This document shows, one piece after another, positions 50,242 to 58,116 of a stretch of DNA of 64,000 nt (position 1 is the first letter of the stretch; every line of letters starts with the position of its first letter). The stretch is from JAHRAW01 sp028066695 (GTDB lineage Bacteria; Pseudomonadota; Gammaproteobacteria; Arenicellales; Poriferihabitantaceae). The position numbers and the translations under genes are program-made. Under the pieces are notes generated by a model. That model worked only from the letters and a program-made list of their open reading frames with translations, was not told where the DNA came from and searched no databases. The DNA lies in contig OY734803.1 in NCBI GenBank assembly GCA_963457535.1, positions 372,001 to 436,000 on the forward strand, read 5' to 3'.

Positions 50242-51151
50242 CGCGGACTCTTTGCATGGCAACTTTGATGTAGTCGGCGTCGATCTCAAAACCGACAAAC
50301 TTGCGCCGGTCGCGCACCGCGGCCACCGCAGTGGTGCCGCTTCCCATGAACGGATCCAGCACCGTCTGCCCCTTGATGCTAAACAGCCCGATCAGTTGCC
50401 GCATCACCTCCACCGGCTTAACCGTCATATGTCCGAATTCGCCCGCTTTTTTCGGCTTGGGCGCTTCCAATATGGTGCCGGGGAAACCGCCGCCCATGAT
50501 CGACTGTTCGGGCGAAATCAACCCGGTGCGGTGCTTGAGCCAGTTGTTGATGAAAGTGCCTTCGCGGGGCTTTTGCGCCAGAATGATCGGCTCGAATTGC
50601 GGCTTCAGTTGCGGCGTTTTCTTGCCGGAAATTTCACGGATGATTTGATCTTTCTGCTCTTCGCTGATTTTCATTTTGCGCACAAAATGCTCCTGCGAAA
50701 ACGCCTTGGCCTGCCCTTCGTATTTCCACGCAAGCATGTCGCGGATTTCAAAACCGGCTTCGTCGAAAGCGGCGCCAACGGCATACGACAGCCGCGCCTG
50801 GCAAAACACCGCGGCAAAGCCGCCGGGCTTCAGCACCCGGCGCAATTCTCCGGCCACCTTGAACATAAACGACTGCAGTCGTTTCGCCTGCTTCCGGTCG
50901 AATTTCATCCCGGCCGGCAGGCCGCCGATAACTCCGGGTTTGACCCGCTTATGCAGTTTGGATTTGTTCCACTCATCGTCCAAGCCGTCCAAAAAATAAG
51001 GCGGGTCGGTCGCGACAAAATGCACTGACTCGGCGCGCAACTCCTCAAGCCCGACAAGGCAGTCCGCGTGCCGCATATCGCACAGCGCCGCGCTTTCGCA
51101 ATCGTCGGTGTCGGGCGCTTTTGGCCGCGGAATGAAAAGCGCCCCGCTCAC
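50222..51151 (-). CDS. Type II DNA methyltransferase, beta class (N6-adenine or N4-cytosine)
   Basis: 309 residues. Catalytic motif IV is DPPY (49-52, FVATDPPYFLDG), and SAM motif I is C-terminal, DPFMGSGTTAVAA (266-278), followed by Asp290 in VGFEID. Motif IV before motif I marks the beta class of amino-methyltransferases. The region between, including GKKTPQLKPQFEPIILAQKP and TGLISPEQSIMGGGFPGTIL, is probably part of target recognition. DPPY is commoner in adenine than in N4-cytosine methylases, but this is not decisive. The start is GTG at 51151, in a GTGA overlap with kdsA, so the foreign pair is translationally tied to the host operon. Confidence 0.9.
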   Translation of the reverse strand: MSGALFIPRPKAPDTDDCESAALCDMRHADCLVGLEELRAESVHFVATDPPYFLDGLDDEWNKSKLHKRVKPGVIGGLPAGMKFDRKQAKRLQSFMFKVAGELRRVLKPGGFAAVFCQARLSYAVGAAFDEAGFEIRDMLAWKYEGQAKAFSQEHFVRKMKISEEQKDQIIREISGKKTPQLKPQFEPIILAQKPREGTFINNWLKHRTGLISPEQSIMGGGFPGTILEAPKPKKAGEFGHMTVKPVEVMRQLIGLFSIKGQTVLDPFMGSGTTAVAAVRDRRKFVGFEIDADYIKVAMQRVRDEQELF

Positions 51152-51966
51152 AGCGACTTCGCCACGTCGTCCAGCCGCGCCAGCGCGCCCAGCAGTTCGG
51201 GCATGCGCTCCAGCGGCCAGGCGTTGGGGCCGTCGCTGAGCGCGTTGTCCGGGTCGGGGTGGGTTTCTATGAACAGGCCGTCAATGCCGACCGCAACCGC
51301 GGCGCGCGCGAGCGCCGGGACGAATTCGCGCTGGCCGCCGGATTTGCCGCCGGCCGCGCCGGGCAACTGCACCGAATGCGTCGCGTCAAACACCAGCGGG
51401 CGGCCGCAGGTCTTTAAGATTTCCAGGCCGCGCATGTCCACAACCAAATTGTTATAGCCGAAAGAGGTGCCGCGCTCGCACACCAAAATGCGCGCGCCGG
51501 CGTCGGCCGCTTCGGCTTTGCCGACCACATGCTGCATTTCCCACGGCGACAGAAACTGCCCCTTTTTGATGTTGACGACTTTTCCGGATTTTGCCGCGGC
51601 TTCAATTAAATCGGTCTGGCGGCACAGGAATGCCGGGGTCTGCAGCACGTCCACGACTTCGGCGGCGGCGGCGACATCTTCGGGCGAATGCACATCGGTC
51701 AGCACCGGCACGCCGAGTTCGCCGCGCACTTTGCCGAGAATTTCCAGCCCGTTCTTCCGGCCGGGGCCGCGCGCCGACGCGCTTGATGTGCGGTTGGCTT
51801 TGTCAAACGAGGATTTGTAGACGAAAGGAATGCCGAGTTCGGCGGTGATGTCGCGCAGGCGCGCGGCGGTGGACATCGCCATCTCCTCCGATTCAATCAC
51901 GCACGGGCCGGCTATCAGAAAAAACCGCGACTTGCGGTTTGCCGCGGCGAAGTCGGGGAGATTCAT
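51148..51966 (-). CDS. kdsA: 3-deoxy-8-phosphooctulonate synthase (KDO-8-P synthase)
   Basis: 272-residue enzyme condensing phosphoenolpyruvate with arabinose-5-phosphate to make KDO for lipopolysaccharide. Motifs: FFLIAGPCVIESEEMAMSTA, VYKSSFDKANRTSSASARGP, VLTDVHSPEDV, VVNIKKGQFLSPWEMQHVVG, CERGTSFGYNNLVVDMRGLE and VFDATHSVQLPG, ending FIETHPDPDNALSDGPNAWP. Start 51966 overlaps the pyrG stop (ATGA); longer frames upstream lie inside pyrG. Shows the organism makes LPS. Confidence 0.97.
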   Translation of the reverse strand: MNLPDFAAANRKSRFFLIAGPCVIESEEMAMSTAARLRDITAELGIPFVYKSSFDKANRTSSASARGPGRKNGLEILGKVRGELGVPVLTDVHSPEDVAAAAEVVDVLQTPAFLCRQTDLIEAAAKSGKVVNIKKGQFLSPWEMQHVVGKAEAADAGARILVCERGTSFGYNNLVVDMRGLEILKTCGRPLVFDATHSVQLPGAAGGKSGGQREFVPALARAAVAVGIDGLFIETHPDPDNALSDGPNAWPLERMPELLGALARLDDVAKSL

Positions 51967-53645
51967 TGCAGCGCGCGCGCGGCCTCGCGGCCGGCGACGC
52001 CGCGGCGCGACTCTTCGCGGCTGCCGCGGCGGGCGAGCGCGGCTTGAATGTATTCGGTGAACATCGGGTGCCCGTCGCGCGGCGTGGAGGTGAACTCCGG
52101 GTGAAACTGGCAGGCGGCAAACCACGGATGCCCGGGCACCTCAACCGCCTCCACCAGGCCGCCGGCCGAGGTTCCGGAAAACACCAGCCCGGCCTCCTCC
52201 AGTTTTTGCAGGTAGTTGTTGTTGAATTCGTAGCGGTGGCGGTGGCGCTCGCGAATCACCTCGCGCTGGAAAATGCGGCGGAACAAACTGCCCTCTTTCA
52301 GGCGGATGTCCTGCGCGCCGAGCCGCATGCTGCCGCCGAGCGCGCTGTTGTGGTCGCGCACTTCGCGCCGGCCGTTGTCGTCCATCCATTCGGTGATCAG
52401 CGCGATCACCGGGTGTTCCGCGTCGCGCGCGAACTCGGTGCTGTGCGCATTCGCCAGGCCCGCTTTGTTGCGCGCGTATTCAATGATCGCGACCTGCATG
52501 CCGAGGCAGATGCCGAGATAGGGGATGCGGTTTTCGCGCGCGTAACGCGCGGCCAGCAGCATGCCCTCTATGCCGCGCTCGCCGAAGCCGCCGGGGATCA
52601 GCACCGCGTCGGCGTCGGCGAGCATGCCGGCGCCGTGCCGCTCTATTTCCGAGGAGGCGACGTATTCAATGTTGATTCGCGTGCGCGTGCGAATGCCGGC
52701 GTGCCGCAGCGCCTCGCTCAGCGACTTGTAGGACTCGGTGAGGCTGACATATTTGCCGACCATCGCGATGCGCGCCTCCTGCACGGGCGATTCGTCGTTC
52801 TCCAGCACGCGCTCCCATTCCGACATGTCCGGCGGCGGCGCGTCCAGGCGCAGTTGCCCGGCGACGATGCCGTCGATTTTTTCGCGCACATACAACTGCG
52901 GAATGCGGTAGATGTTGTCCACATCCACGCCGGAGATGACCGCGTCCTCCTCCACATTGGTAAACAGCGCGATCTTTTTGCGTGCGGCTTTTTGCAGCGG
53001 CGCGCGCGCGCGGCACAGCAAAATGTCCGGCTGAATTCCGATGGAGCGCAACTCCTTGACCGAGTGCTGCGTCGGCTTGGTTTTGATTTCGCCGGTGCCG
53101 GCGATTTCCGGCACCAGCGTGAGATGCATGAACAGCGTGTTCTTCCGCCCCATCTCCACGCGCATTTGGCGAATCGCCTCCAAAAACGGCAGCGACTCAA
53201 TGTCGCCGACGGTGCCGCCGATTTCCACCAGCGCGACCTGCGCGCCGTTTGCGCCGCTGCGAATGCGCGTTTTGATTTCATCGGTGATGTGCGGGATGAC
53301 CTGCACGGTGCGGCCGAGGTAATCGCCGCGCCGCTCGTTGCGAATTACGCTCTCGTAGATTTGCCCGGCGGTGAAGTTGTTGTCGCGGCGCATGGTGGCG
53401 CGCACGAAGCGCTCGTAATGGCCGAGATCCAGGTCGGTTTCGGCGCCGTCGTCGGTCACGAACACCTCCCCGTGCTGAAACGGGTTCATGGTGCCGGGGT
53501 CGACATTAATATAAGGGTCCAGTTTGAGCAGCGTCACCTTGATGTTGCGCGCCTCCAGCACGCTGCCGAGCGATGCGGCCGCGATTCCCTTGCCCAGAGA
53601 AGAGACCACCCCGCCGGTGACGAAAACGAACTTGGTTGCGCTCAT
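51963..53645 (-). CDS. pyrG: CTP synthase
   Basis: 560-residue enzyme aminating UTP to CTP. N-terminal synthetase domain: KFVFVTGGVVSSLGKGIAAA, YINVDPGTMNPFQHGEVFVT, DDGAETDLDLGHYERFV and GGTVGDIESLPFLEAIRQ. C-terminal class I glutamine amidotransferase domain: PGGFGERGIEGMLLAARYAR, nucleophile Cys in YLGICLGMQVAIIEYARN and catalytic His/Glu in FAACQFHPEFTSTP. First gene of pyrG-kdsA-(R-M)-eno-ftsB, with a good promoter placed so close that the leader would be about 5 nt. Confidence 0.98.
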   Translation of the reverse strand: MSATKFVFVTGGVVSSLGKGIAAASLGSVLEARNIKVTLLKLDPYINVDPGTMNPFQHGEVFVTDDGAETDLDLGHYERFVRATMRRDNNFTAGQIYESVIRNERRGDYLGRTVQVIPHITDEIKTRIRSGANGAQVALVEIGGTVGDIESLPFLEAIRQMRVEMGRKNTLFMHLTLVPEIAGTGEIKTKPTQHSVKELRSIGIQPDILLCRARAPLQKAARKKIALFTNVEEDAVISGVDVDNIYRIPQLYVREKIDGIVAGQLRLDAPPPDMSEWERVLENDESPVQEARIAMVGKYVSLTESYKSLSEALRHAGIRTRTRINIEYVASSEIERHGAGMLADADAVLIPGGFGERGIEGMLLAARYARENRIPYLGICLGMQVAIIEYARNKAGLANAHSTEFARDAEHPVIALITEWMDDNGRREVRDHNSALGGSMRLGAQDIRLKEGSLFRRIFQREVIRERHRHRYEFNNNYLQKLEEAGLVFSGTSAGGLVEAVEVPGHPWFAACQFHPEFTSTPRDGHPMFTEYIQAALARRGSREESRRGVAGREAARALQ

Positions 53646-53656
53646 GACGGCATAGC

Positions 53657-53684
53657 ACTATATCAGAATCGCGCGCATAGTCAA
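53657..53684 (-). promoter_or_regulatory. Promoter of the pyrG operon
   Basis: Minus strand: TTGACT (53684-53679), 16-bp spacer, TATAGT (53662-53657). The -10 ends 11 bp before the pyrG ATG, predicting a 4-6 nt leader without a ribosome site. Confidence 0.7.
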
Positions 53685-53710
53685 GCCCTGCTCGCCCGGC
53701 CGCGGCGGCG

Positions 53711-53756
53711 ATTTTTGGGGATTTTCGGGGAATTTTGGGGAAATGTTGGGTATGAT
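53711..53756 (+). promoter_or_regulatory. 10-bp phased A/T-tract and G-run array with -10 box upstream of dapB
   Basis: Four consecutive 10-mers, ATTTTTGGGG, ATTTTCGGGG, AATTTTGGGG and AAATGTTGGG, are followed at once by TATGAT (53751-53756), the best -10 for dapB. The exact 10-bp phase would bend DNA, and the four G runs could also fold as a G-quadruplex. The rest of the 204-bp pyrG-dapB gap holds the pyrG promoter and no gene. Confidence 0.6.
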
Positions 53757-53849
53757 GCGCGGCATGCGCGAGGCGCCCCCCCCATTTTTCCCGTTTTTCC
53801 ACGCCGCGGACGGCCCCGACCGCCCCGGCGGCCGGCGTGAGGCGCGCGC

Positions 53850-54662
53850 ATGATTCGCCTCGCCGTCTCCGGCGCGGGCGGGCGCATGGGCCGCGCGCTG
53901 CTGCGCGCGGCCGCGCGCGCCGACGATTTGAAAGTTACCGCGGCGATTGAGCATGAAAAAAGCGCCGCGCTCGGGCGCGACTCCGGCGAAATCGCCGGGC
54001 TCGGCAAAAACGGCGTCCGCATCGGCGCCGACCTCGCCGCGGCCGAATTTGATCTGCTGCTGGAATTCACCACGCCGGCCGCGACCATGGCGCATTTGGA
54101 AATCTGCCGGCAATTGCGCCGCGCCATGCTCATCGGCACCACCGGGCTTGACGCAGACGCGGAGGCGCGCATCGGCGAGGCGGCGCGCGACATCGCGCTG
54201 GTGCAGGCCTCCAACACCAGCGCCGGCATCAACCTGTGCCTGGAACTGGTCGCGACCGCCGCGGCCGCGCTCGGCGACGGCAGCGACATTGAAATCGTGG
54301 AGGCGCACCACCGCGACAAAGTGGACGCGCCGTCCGGCACCGCGCTTTCGCTGGGGCGCGCGGCGGCCGCGCCGCTCGGGCGCGACATTGAAAAGGACGG
54401 TGTGTTCGCGCGGCACGGCGAAACCGGCGCGCGCCGGGCCGGCGCCATCGGGTTTTCCGCGATTCGCGGCGGCGACATCGCCGGCGAGCACAGCGTGCTG
54501 TTCATCGCCGACGGCGAGCGCGTGGAAATCACGCACAAAGCGAGCGACCGAAAAATTTTCGCCGACGGCGCGATTCGCGCGGCGCGCTGGCTCGCCGGCC
54601 GGCCGCCGGGACTGTATGCGATGCGCGATGTGCTCGGGCTCGGCGGCGCGCGCGCAACTTAA
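53850..54662 (+). CDS. dapB: 4-hydroxy-tetrahydrodipicolinate reductase
   Basis: 270-residue NAD(P)H reductase of the lysine/diaminopimelate pathway. N-terminal Rossmann motif RLAVSGAGGRMGRALLRAAA, the LLLEFTTPAATMAH strand, TTGLDADAEARIGEAA, SNTSAGINLCLEL and the substrate/catalytic motif EAHHRDKVDAPSGTALSLGR are all present. GAGG lies 7 bases before the ATG. It is convergent with the LIV-type ABC operon 9 bp downstream. It uses aspartate semialdehyde produced by asd via dapA, which is not in the window. Confidence 0.97.
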   Translation: MIRLAVSGAGGRMGRALLRAAARADDLKVTAAIEHEKSAALGRDSGEIAGLGKNGVRIGADLAAAEFDLLLEFTTPAATMAHLEICRQLRRAMLIGTTGLDADAEARIGEAARDIALVQASNTSAGINLCLELVATAAAALGDGSDIEIVEAHHRDKVDAPSGTALSLGRAAAAPLGRDIEKDGVFARHGETGARRAGAIGFSAIRGGDIAGEHSVLFIADGERVEITHKASDRKIFADGAIRAARWLAGRPPGLYAMRDVLGLGGARAT

Positions 54663-54671
54663 TTCGGCGCG

Positions 54672-55376
54672 TTACACCCCGAGATAGCGCGCCTGCAATT
54701 CGCCGTCGGCGCGCAGCGCATCGCCGCCGCCCTCCCAAACGAGCGCGCCTTTTTCCATGATGCACAGGCGGTCGGCGAGTTCGCACAACGCGCCGAGATT
54801 TTTGTCTATCAGCAGCAGCGAGATTCCGGTCTGTTTGATTTCGCGCAACTTTTCCCAGATGGTTTTTTGCACCAGCGGCGCCAGTCCTTCGGTGGCTTCG
54901 TCCAGCACCAGCAAATGCGGATTCAGCATCAGCGCGCGGCCGATGGAAAGCATCTGCTGTTCGCCGCCGGAGAGTTGGCTTCCCATGTTGTTCAGGCGCG
55001 GTTTTAATTGCGGGAACAATTCCAGCACGCGATCCAAATTCCACGGCGATTTTGCCCCGTTGTAATTCGCCGCGGCCGCGACCAGGTTTTCGCGCGCGTT
55101 TAAGTTGGGAAAAATTTGCCGGCCCTCGGGCGCAAGGCCGAGGCCCTTTTGCGCGATGCGCTGCGGCGGCAGGCCGTGGATTTTTTCGCCGCCGAAAAAA
55201 ATTTCACCGCGCCGGCAGCGCAACTGTCCGGTAATCGCGCGCACCGTGGTGGTCTTCCCCATGCCGTTGCGCCCGAGCAGCGCGACCGCCGCGCCGCGCG
55301 GCACTGCGAGGCGCATGCCGAAAAGCGCCTGGCGGCCGCCGTAAAACACATCAATGTCCTTCACCGTCAACTGCAT
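54672..55376 (-). CDS. livF: LivF-type ABC ATPase
   Basis: 234-residue ATPase of a branched-chain amino-acid/amide ABC transporter. Walker A GRNGMGKTTTVRAITGQL, signature LSGGEQQMLSIGRALM, Walker B LLVLDEATEGLAP and the LivF-typical GLGLAPEGRQIFPNLNAREN. One oddity is the switch segment LLIDKNLGALCELADR, where LivF normally has a Gln-Asn in this region and no H-loop His; Asp-Lys-Asn is seen here. The ATG at 55376 gives MQLTVKDIDVFYG, the normal start. Last gene of the operon. Confidence 0.92.
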   Translation of the reverse strand: MQLTVKDIDVFYGGRQALFGMRLAVPRGAAVALLGRNGMGKTTTVRAITGQLRCRRGEIFFGGEKIHGLPPQRIAQKGLGLAPEGRQIFPNLNARENLVAAAANYNGAKSPWNLDRVLELFPQLKPRLNNMGSQLSGGEQQMLSIGRALMLNPHLLVLDEATEGLAPLVQKTIWEKLREIKQTGISLLLIDKNLGALCELADRLCIMEKGALVWEGGGDALRADGELQARYLGV

Positions 55377-55386
55377 GCCGCGCCCG

Positions 55387-56127
55387 TTATTGCGGTGTTC
55401 CCAAATACGCGCGCTGCACTTCGGCATTGCCGCGAATTTCCGCGGTGCTTCCGGCGGCGATGATGCGCCCGTCCACCAGCACCGAGGCGCTGTCGGCGAG
55501 CGCGAACACCGCGTCCATGTCGTGCTCTATCAGCAGCATGGCCGCGCTCCCTTTGCGTTTTTTCAACAACTCAATCATCGCCGCGCTTTCGCTTTTGCCG
55601 AGCCCGGCCATCGGCTCGTCCAGCAGCAGCAATTTCGGGCGCGGCGCCAGCGCCATCGCGATTTCCAGTTGGCGGCGCACGCCGTGCGCGGCCTCGCCGG
55701 CGCGCAACTCCGCGTCATGCGCCAGGCCGACTTCCTCCAGCAACTGCATCGCGCGCGCGCGCAAATCGGCGTCGCGCGCCAGCGGCGACCAGCAGTTGAA
55801 CGAATTGCCGGCCGCGGCGAGAAGCGCGAGCGTCGCGTTTTCCAGCAGGGTCATCGGCGCGATGACATCGGCGGTTTGAAAGCACCGCGCCAGCCCGAGT
55901 TGCGCGCGTTTGTGCGCGGCCAGGCCGGTGATGTCGCGCCCGGCAAAAACGATGCGCCCGCGGTCGGGGGCGATTTCGCCGGCGAGTTGCGCCAGCAGAG
56001 TGCTCTTGCCGGCGCCGTTCGGGCCGATGACCGCGTGGATTTGCTTGTCGGCGAGCGCCAAGTCAACGCCGCGCACCGCGCGCACGCCGCCGAATTGTTT
56101 GTGCAGGTTTTGGACTTGCAGAATCAC
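55387..56127 (-). CDS. livG: LivG-type ABC ATPase
   Basis: 246-residue partner ATPase. Walker A GPNGAGKSTLLAQLAGEI, LARCFQTADVIAPMTLLENA, a degenerate signature segment HGVRRQLEIAMALAPRPKLL in place of LSYGxQR, Walker B LLLLDEPMAGLGKSES and switch LLIEHDMDAVFALADS. The altered signature (no SGGQ- or SYGEQR-like motif) could weaken ATP hydrolysis at one site, as tolerated in heterodimeric ABC ATPases. GTG start at 56127 overlaps the livM TGA (GTGA); no ATG exists in that area. Confidence 0.92.
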   Translation of the reverse strand: MILQVQNLHKQFGGVRAVRGVDLALADKQIHAVIGPNGAGKSTLLAQLAGEIAPDRGRIVFAGRDITGLAAHKRAQLGLARCFQTADVIAPMTLLENATLALLAAAGNSFNCWSPLARDADLRARAMQLLEEVGLAHDAELRAGEAAHGVRRQLEIAMALAPRPKLLLLDEPMAGLGKSESAAMIELLKKRKGSAAMLLIEHDMDAVFALADSASVLVDGRIIAAGSTAEIRGNAEVQRAYLGTPQ

Positions 56128-57083
56128 CCGCGTGTGAAAAGTCGGCCGCGCAACACCAGCGCGATCAAAAGCGCGCCGAAAAGCAAATGCCAGTGCAGGG
56201 TGATGCCGGACAGCAATTCGGCCAGCACCAAAAACACGGCCGCGCCGACCAGCGGCCCGAACAACGCGCCGGCGCCGCCGATGATGACCATGAACAGCAA
56301 CTCGGCCGAGCGCGTCCAGTCCAGCATCGCCGGGCTGACGAAGTCGGTGAAGTTGCCGAGAAAAAACCCGGCGACCCCGCACACCGCGCCGGACAGCACA
56401 TAACAGGCGAGTTGGTGGCGGTAGGCGTCAAAGCCGAGCGCCCGCATGCGCGCGCGGTTGTGGCGGCAGCCGAGCAGGACGCGGCCGAAGCGCGCATGCA
56501 TGAGGCGGCGCATGCCGAACAAAAACAGCGCGAGCGCGGCGAACACGCAGTAATACAAAACCAGCGCGTGCTCAAGTTGCAGGCCGGGGAAACTGCTGCG
56601 CCGGGTAATGACCAGTCCGTCGTCGGCGCCGTATGCGTCAATGCTGACCAGCGTGAAATACAGCATCTGCGAGAACGCCAGCGTGATCAAAATAAAATAC
56701 AGTCCGCGGGTGCGCAGGCAGACCGCGCCGGTCAAAAACGCGAAGGCCGCGCTGAGCGAGACCGCGAGCGCGAGGTGCAGCGCGCCGTCATGCAGTCCGT
56801 AATGCGCGGGAATGCCGACGCTGTATGCGCCGATGCCGATGTAGGCGGCGTGTCCGAGGCTGACCATGCCGCCGCAGCCGACCAGCAAATTTAAACTGAG
56901 CGCGGCGATTGCAAGGATCAACGCGCGCGTCAAAAGGTCCAGGTAAAAATCCTGCCCGGTGAAAAACAAAAGCGGCGGCGCCAGCAGGAGCAGCGCGGCC
57001 GCGGGCAAAACGGCGCGCCGGCCGAACATTTTCGCGGGAAGTTTTGGGCGCAATTTGGAAAACGCCCGCAACGCGCCGTTCAT
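56124..57083 (-). CDS. livM: LivM-type ABC permease
   Basis: 319-residue inner-membrane permease. After a first helix (VLPAAALLLLAPPLLFF) comes LILAIAALSLNLLVGCGGMV followed by SLGHAAYIGIGAYSVGIPAH, the LivM signature. LRTRGLYFILITLAFSQMLY and the C-terminal GNFTDFVSPAMLDWTRSAEL then FMVIIGGAGALFGPLVGAAV complete the family. The start at 57083 overlaps the livH TGA (ATGA). The frame stays open further upstream into livH without homology. Confidence 0.93.
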   Translation of the reverse strand: MNGALRAFSKLRPKLPAKMFGRRAVLPAAALLLLAPPLLFFTGQDFYLDLLTRALILAIAALSLNLLVGCGGMVSLGHAAYIGIGAYSVGIPAHYGLHDGALHLALAVSLSAAFAFLTGAVCLRTRGLYFILITLAFSQMLYFTLVSIDAYGADDGLVITRRSSFPGLQLEHALVLYYCVFAALALFLFGMRRLMHARFGRVLLGCRHNRARMRALGFDAYRHQLACYVLSGAVCGVAGFFLGNFTDFVSPAMLDWTRSAELLFMVIIGGAGALFGPLVGAAVFLVLAELLSGITLHWHLLFGALLIALVLRGRLFTRG

Positions 57084-58012
57084 GTTTTTACGCCCGCGCC
57101 GGCCGGCGCGAAAAGTCCGCGCGGTTTCAGCGCCAGAACGCATGCCATCAGCACATACACCGACATCGCCGACAGCGCCGGCGCCGCGGTCTCGGCGGCC
57201 GCGCCCGGCAAAAACAATTTCAGCAAGTCGTCCAAATAGGCGCGCCCGAGCGTGTCTATGAAGCCGATCAAAAGCGCCGCGCAAAACGCGCCCTTGACCG
57301 AGCCGATGCCGCCGACTATGACCACCACGAACGCGATGATGATGATTTCGCCGCCCATGCCGATGCTCGCTTCGGTCAGCGGCGCGATCAACGCGCCGGC
57401 CAGGCCGGCGAGCGCGGCACCGATGGCGAACACCAGCAGATAGAGGCGGTCAATGTTGACGCCGAGCGCGGCCGCCATTGCGCGGTTGGAGGCGCCGGCG
57501 CGAATCAGCATGCCGAGCCGCGAGCGCGTCACCAAAAAATACATGCCGGCCGCGACCAGCAAGCCGCACAGAATGATCAGCAAACGGTAGCGCGGCACGC
57601 CGACGCCGCCGATGTCCACGCGCCCTTCCAGCGCGGCCGGCAGCGCGATCGCCGCGCCGGCCGGACCCCATACCAGATGCGCCAACTCGTCAAAAATCAA
57701 AATGAGTCCGTAGGTGACCAGCACTTGCTCCAGGTGGCCGCGCGCGTAGAGTTTGCGCGCGATGCATCTTTCCACCAGCGCGCCGGCGGCGAAAGTCGCG
57801 GCGGCCGCGGCGAGCACCGCGAGAAAAAACGAGCCGCTCACCGCCGCCACCGTGGCGCAGACGAACGCGCCGAGCATGTAAAACGAGCCGTGCGACAGGT
57901 TGATGAAATCCATGATGCCGAAAATCAGCGACAACCCGGCCGCCAGCAAAAACAGCAGCAAGCCGAGTTGCAGGCCGTTCAGCAGTTGCGCGAAAAGAAG
58001 ATGCCAGTCCAT
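57080..58012 (-). CDS. livH: LivH-type ABC permease
   Basis: 310-residue permease. LLNGLQLGLLLFLLAAGLSL and IFGIMDFINLSHGSFYMLGA are the LivH signature, with the conserved coupling-helix region RLGMLIRAGASNRAMAAALG. The late FVVVIVGGIGSVKGAFCAAL and LIGFIDTLGRAYL segments are also typical. It lies 94 bp after the binding-protein gene; the gap holds a repeat cluster and a hairpin. Forms the channel with LivM. Confidence 0.93.
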   Translation of the reverse strand: MDWHLLFAQLLNGLQLGLLLFLLAAGLSLIFGIMDFINLSHGSFYMLGAFVCATVAAVSGSFFLAVLAAAAATFAAGALVERCIARKLYARGHLEQVLVTYGLILIFDELAHLVWGPAGAAIALPAALEGRVDIGGVGVPRYRLLIILCGLLVAAGMYFLVTRSRLGMLIRAGASNRAMAAALGVNIDRLYLLVFAIGAALAGLAGALIAPLTEASIGMGGEIIIIAFVVVIVGGIGSVKGAFCAALLIGFIDTLGRAYLDDLLKLFLPGAAAETAAPALSAMSVYVLMACVLALKPRGLFAPAGAGVKT

Positions 58013-58029
58013 CCCAGCAAGAAGGCGTC

Positions 58030-58080
58030 AAAAAAAGCGTCGCAAAAACGCCGGCAAAAACAAAAAGCGCCGCGGAAAAT
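58030..58080. repeat. A-rich/GCGCCGCGG repeat cluster between LIV binding-protein gene and livH
   Basis: Plus strand: AAAAAAAGCGTCGC, AAAAACGCCGGC, then AAAAACAAAAAGCGCCGCGG and AAAATCGCCGGTC, matching the 13-14 bp units at 14317-14383. On the transcribed strand it reads as T-rich/GC blocks directly after a hairpin, so it could also act in termination. Confidence 0.65.
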
Positions 58081-58116
58081 CGCCGGTCAATTAACCGGCG
58101 CGCGCGCTAGCGCGCG
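58081..58116 (-). terminator. Hairpin and 16-bp palindrome at the end of the LIV binding-protein gene
   Basis: CGCGCGCTAGCGCGCG (58101-58116) is a perfect palindrome containing the TAG stop codon. It is followed in the direction of transcription by a hairpin with 7-bp arms (CGCCGGT/ACCGGCG, 58081-58100) and then T-rich repeats. Likely an attenuator that keeps binding-protein mRNA more abundant than permease mRNA. Confidence 0.65.

Noticed and set aside
58101..58116. The 16-bp CGCGCGCTAGCGCGCG palindrome as an attachment or recombination site
   Set aside because: GC-alternating strings are everywhere in this genome, there is no second copy or integrase, and it overlaps a stop codon next to another hairpin, so an RNA role is likelier.
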